Positions 63,559 through 64,000 of a stretch of 64,000 nt of DNA are shown here, piece by piece (positions within the stretch are counted from its first letter, which is position 1; each line of letters opens with the position of its first letter). The position numbers and the translations under genes were made by a program. The notes under the pieces were generated by a model. It had not been told where the DNA came from and did not search any database. It saw only the letters and a program-made list of their open reading frames with translations. The DNA comes from CBDDYU01 sp965235655 (GTDB lineage: Bacteria; Pseudomonadota; Alphaproteobacteria; Pelagibacterales; Pelagibacteraceae): assembly GCA_965235655.1 (NCBI GenBank), contig CBDDYU010000002.1:186001-250000 (forward strand), written 5' to 3'.

Positions 63559-64000
63559 TTATTTTCGTTTTTCATAAATAGTAGCTTTTTTTAAAATTTC
63601 TCTTTTTAATTCATTGATTAGAGTTCCATCTTTTTCTGATAATTGTACAATTAATTTATTATTACATTTTTTATTAAAAACTTTTAATATCTAATAGCAT
63701 CAGCTCTAATTTCATTAGTTAAAAATCTTATAGAAATTTTAATACTTTCATTTGATTACTTGTCAGTTGAATACCAATCAGTTATTATAATTCCACCACT
63801 ATAATTTACAGAAGCTAAAGGCATAAAATCAATAGTATCTAAGTGAAGCTCTCCATAATTCATTTGAACTTGCAAATTCAAAATTTCCACCACCATTGAT
63901 TTTCTCATATGTCATATAATCTAAATCCTCTGCCTTCTTCAAGATTTTTTTTAACTCTTTTTCAGGATCTGGAGGATATTTTCTTGCATCAGCTCCAGGT
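63559..64000 (-). pseudogene. DUF3576 family protein, partial and frameshifted
   Basis: The 3' part of a gene entering from the right window edge. Readable pieces in two or three frames: PGADARKYPPDPEKELKKIL, then NELWRASLDTIDFMPLASVNYSGGIIITDWYST and SIKISIRFLTNEIRADAIR, ending LIVQLSEKDGTLINELKREILKKATIYEKRK. The LWRASLDT...FMPLAS...GGIIITDWY pattern is typical of alphaproteobacterial DUF3576 lipoproteins, usually found next to leuS. Breaks lie near 63860, 63760 and 63690. The N-terminus is outside the window. Confidence 0.75.

Noticed and set aside
1..64000. Mobile elements, prophage, CRISPR arrays or defence systems
   Set aside because: No transposase, integrase, cas-like gene, regular short repeats or toxin-antitoxin pair could be recognised on either strand.

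Overview
The window is a very AT-rich (about 30% G+C by eye), tightly packed stretch of an alphaproteobacterial chromosome. Short ATGA/TAATG gene overlaps, a tiny gene complement per function, and the gene order around hemE all suggest a streamlined marine Pelagibacterales (SAR11) type genome. The lineage is inferred from layout and protein families, not from a database search. No mobile element, prophage or CRISPR array is seen.

Left part (1-10.3 kb): glcD (cut by the window edge), a class I aminotransferase and an FMN alpha-hydroxy-acid oxidase, then a PagL-like protein and the cytochrome c maturation genes ccmC-D-E-F-G-H, all leftward. HspQ, YciB, a DUF2794 protein and a BI-1 membrane protein follow. 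Middle left (10.4-29.5 kb): aldo/keto reductase, IalB-like protein, argG, a FrnE-like thioredoxin-fold protein, a photolyase with inverted domain order, lrgAB, a second FeS-type photolyase relative, folD, MscS, hemD, hemC, tsaD, an EVE protein, acs and a two-subunit sodium:solute symporter. Middle right (29.5-49.8 kb): rpe, heparinase-like protein, purH, pterin dehydratase and tRNA-Gly; a LON-domain protein, UbiH-like hydroxylase, ftsK and lolA; a his cluster (hisE-F-A-H-B); hslVU; and Smr, Tim44, FxsA, SecB, dnaQ, coaE, aroE, maf and the DUF299 regulator.

The 283-bp gap between the DUF299 gene and hemE (about 49.76-50.04 kb) has the gene context of the alphaproteobacterial replication origin. 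Genes for about 5 kb on its left and 9.5 kb on its right mostly read away from it. A perfect 16-bp parS site lies inside rsmG at 57.26 kb, just upstream of parA-parB. The right side carries hemE-hemH-hemJ, rho, mnmE, mnmG, rsmG, parA and parB, then holA, lptE, leuS and a DUF3576 gene on the other strand.

About fifteen genes, including essential ones (leuS, hslU, lolA, ccmF), are broken by roughly forty single-base frameshifts in clusters. Where I could reconcile the frames, almost all are one-base insertions and the corrected length is a whole number of codons. This looks like sequence error in the assembly rather than gene decay. I label these entries pseudogene for the sequence as written but describe the intact product.
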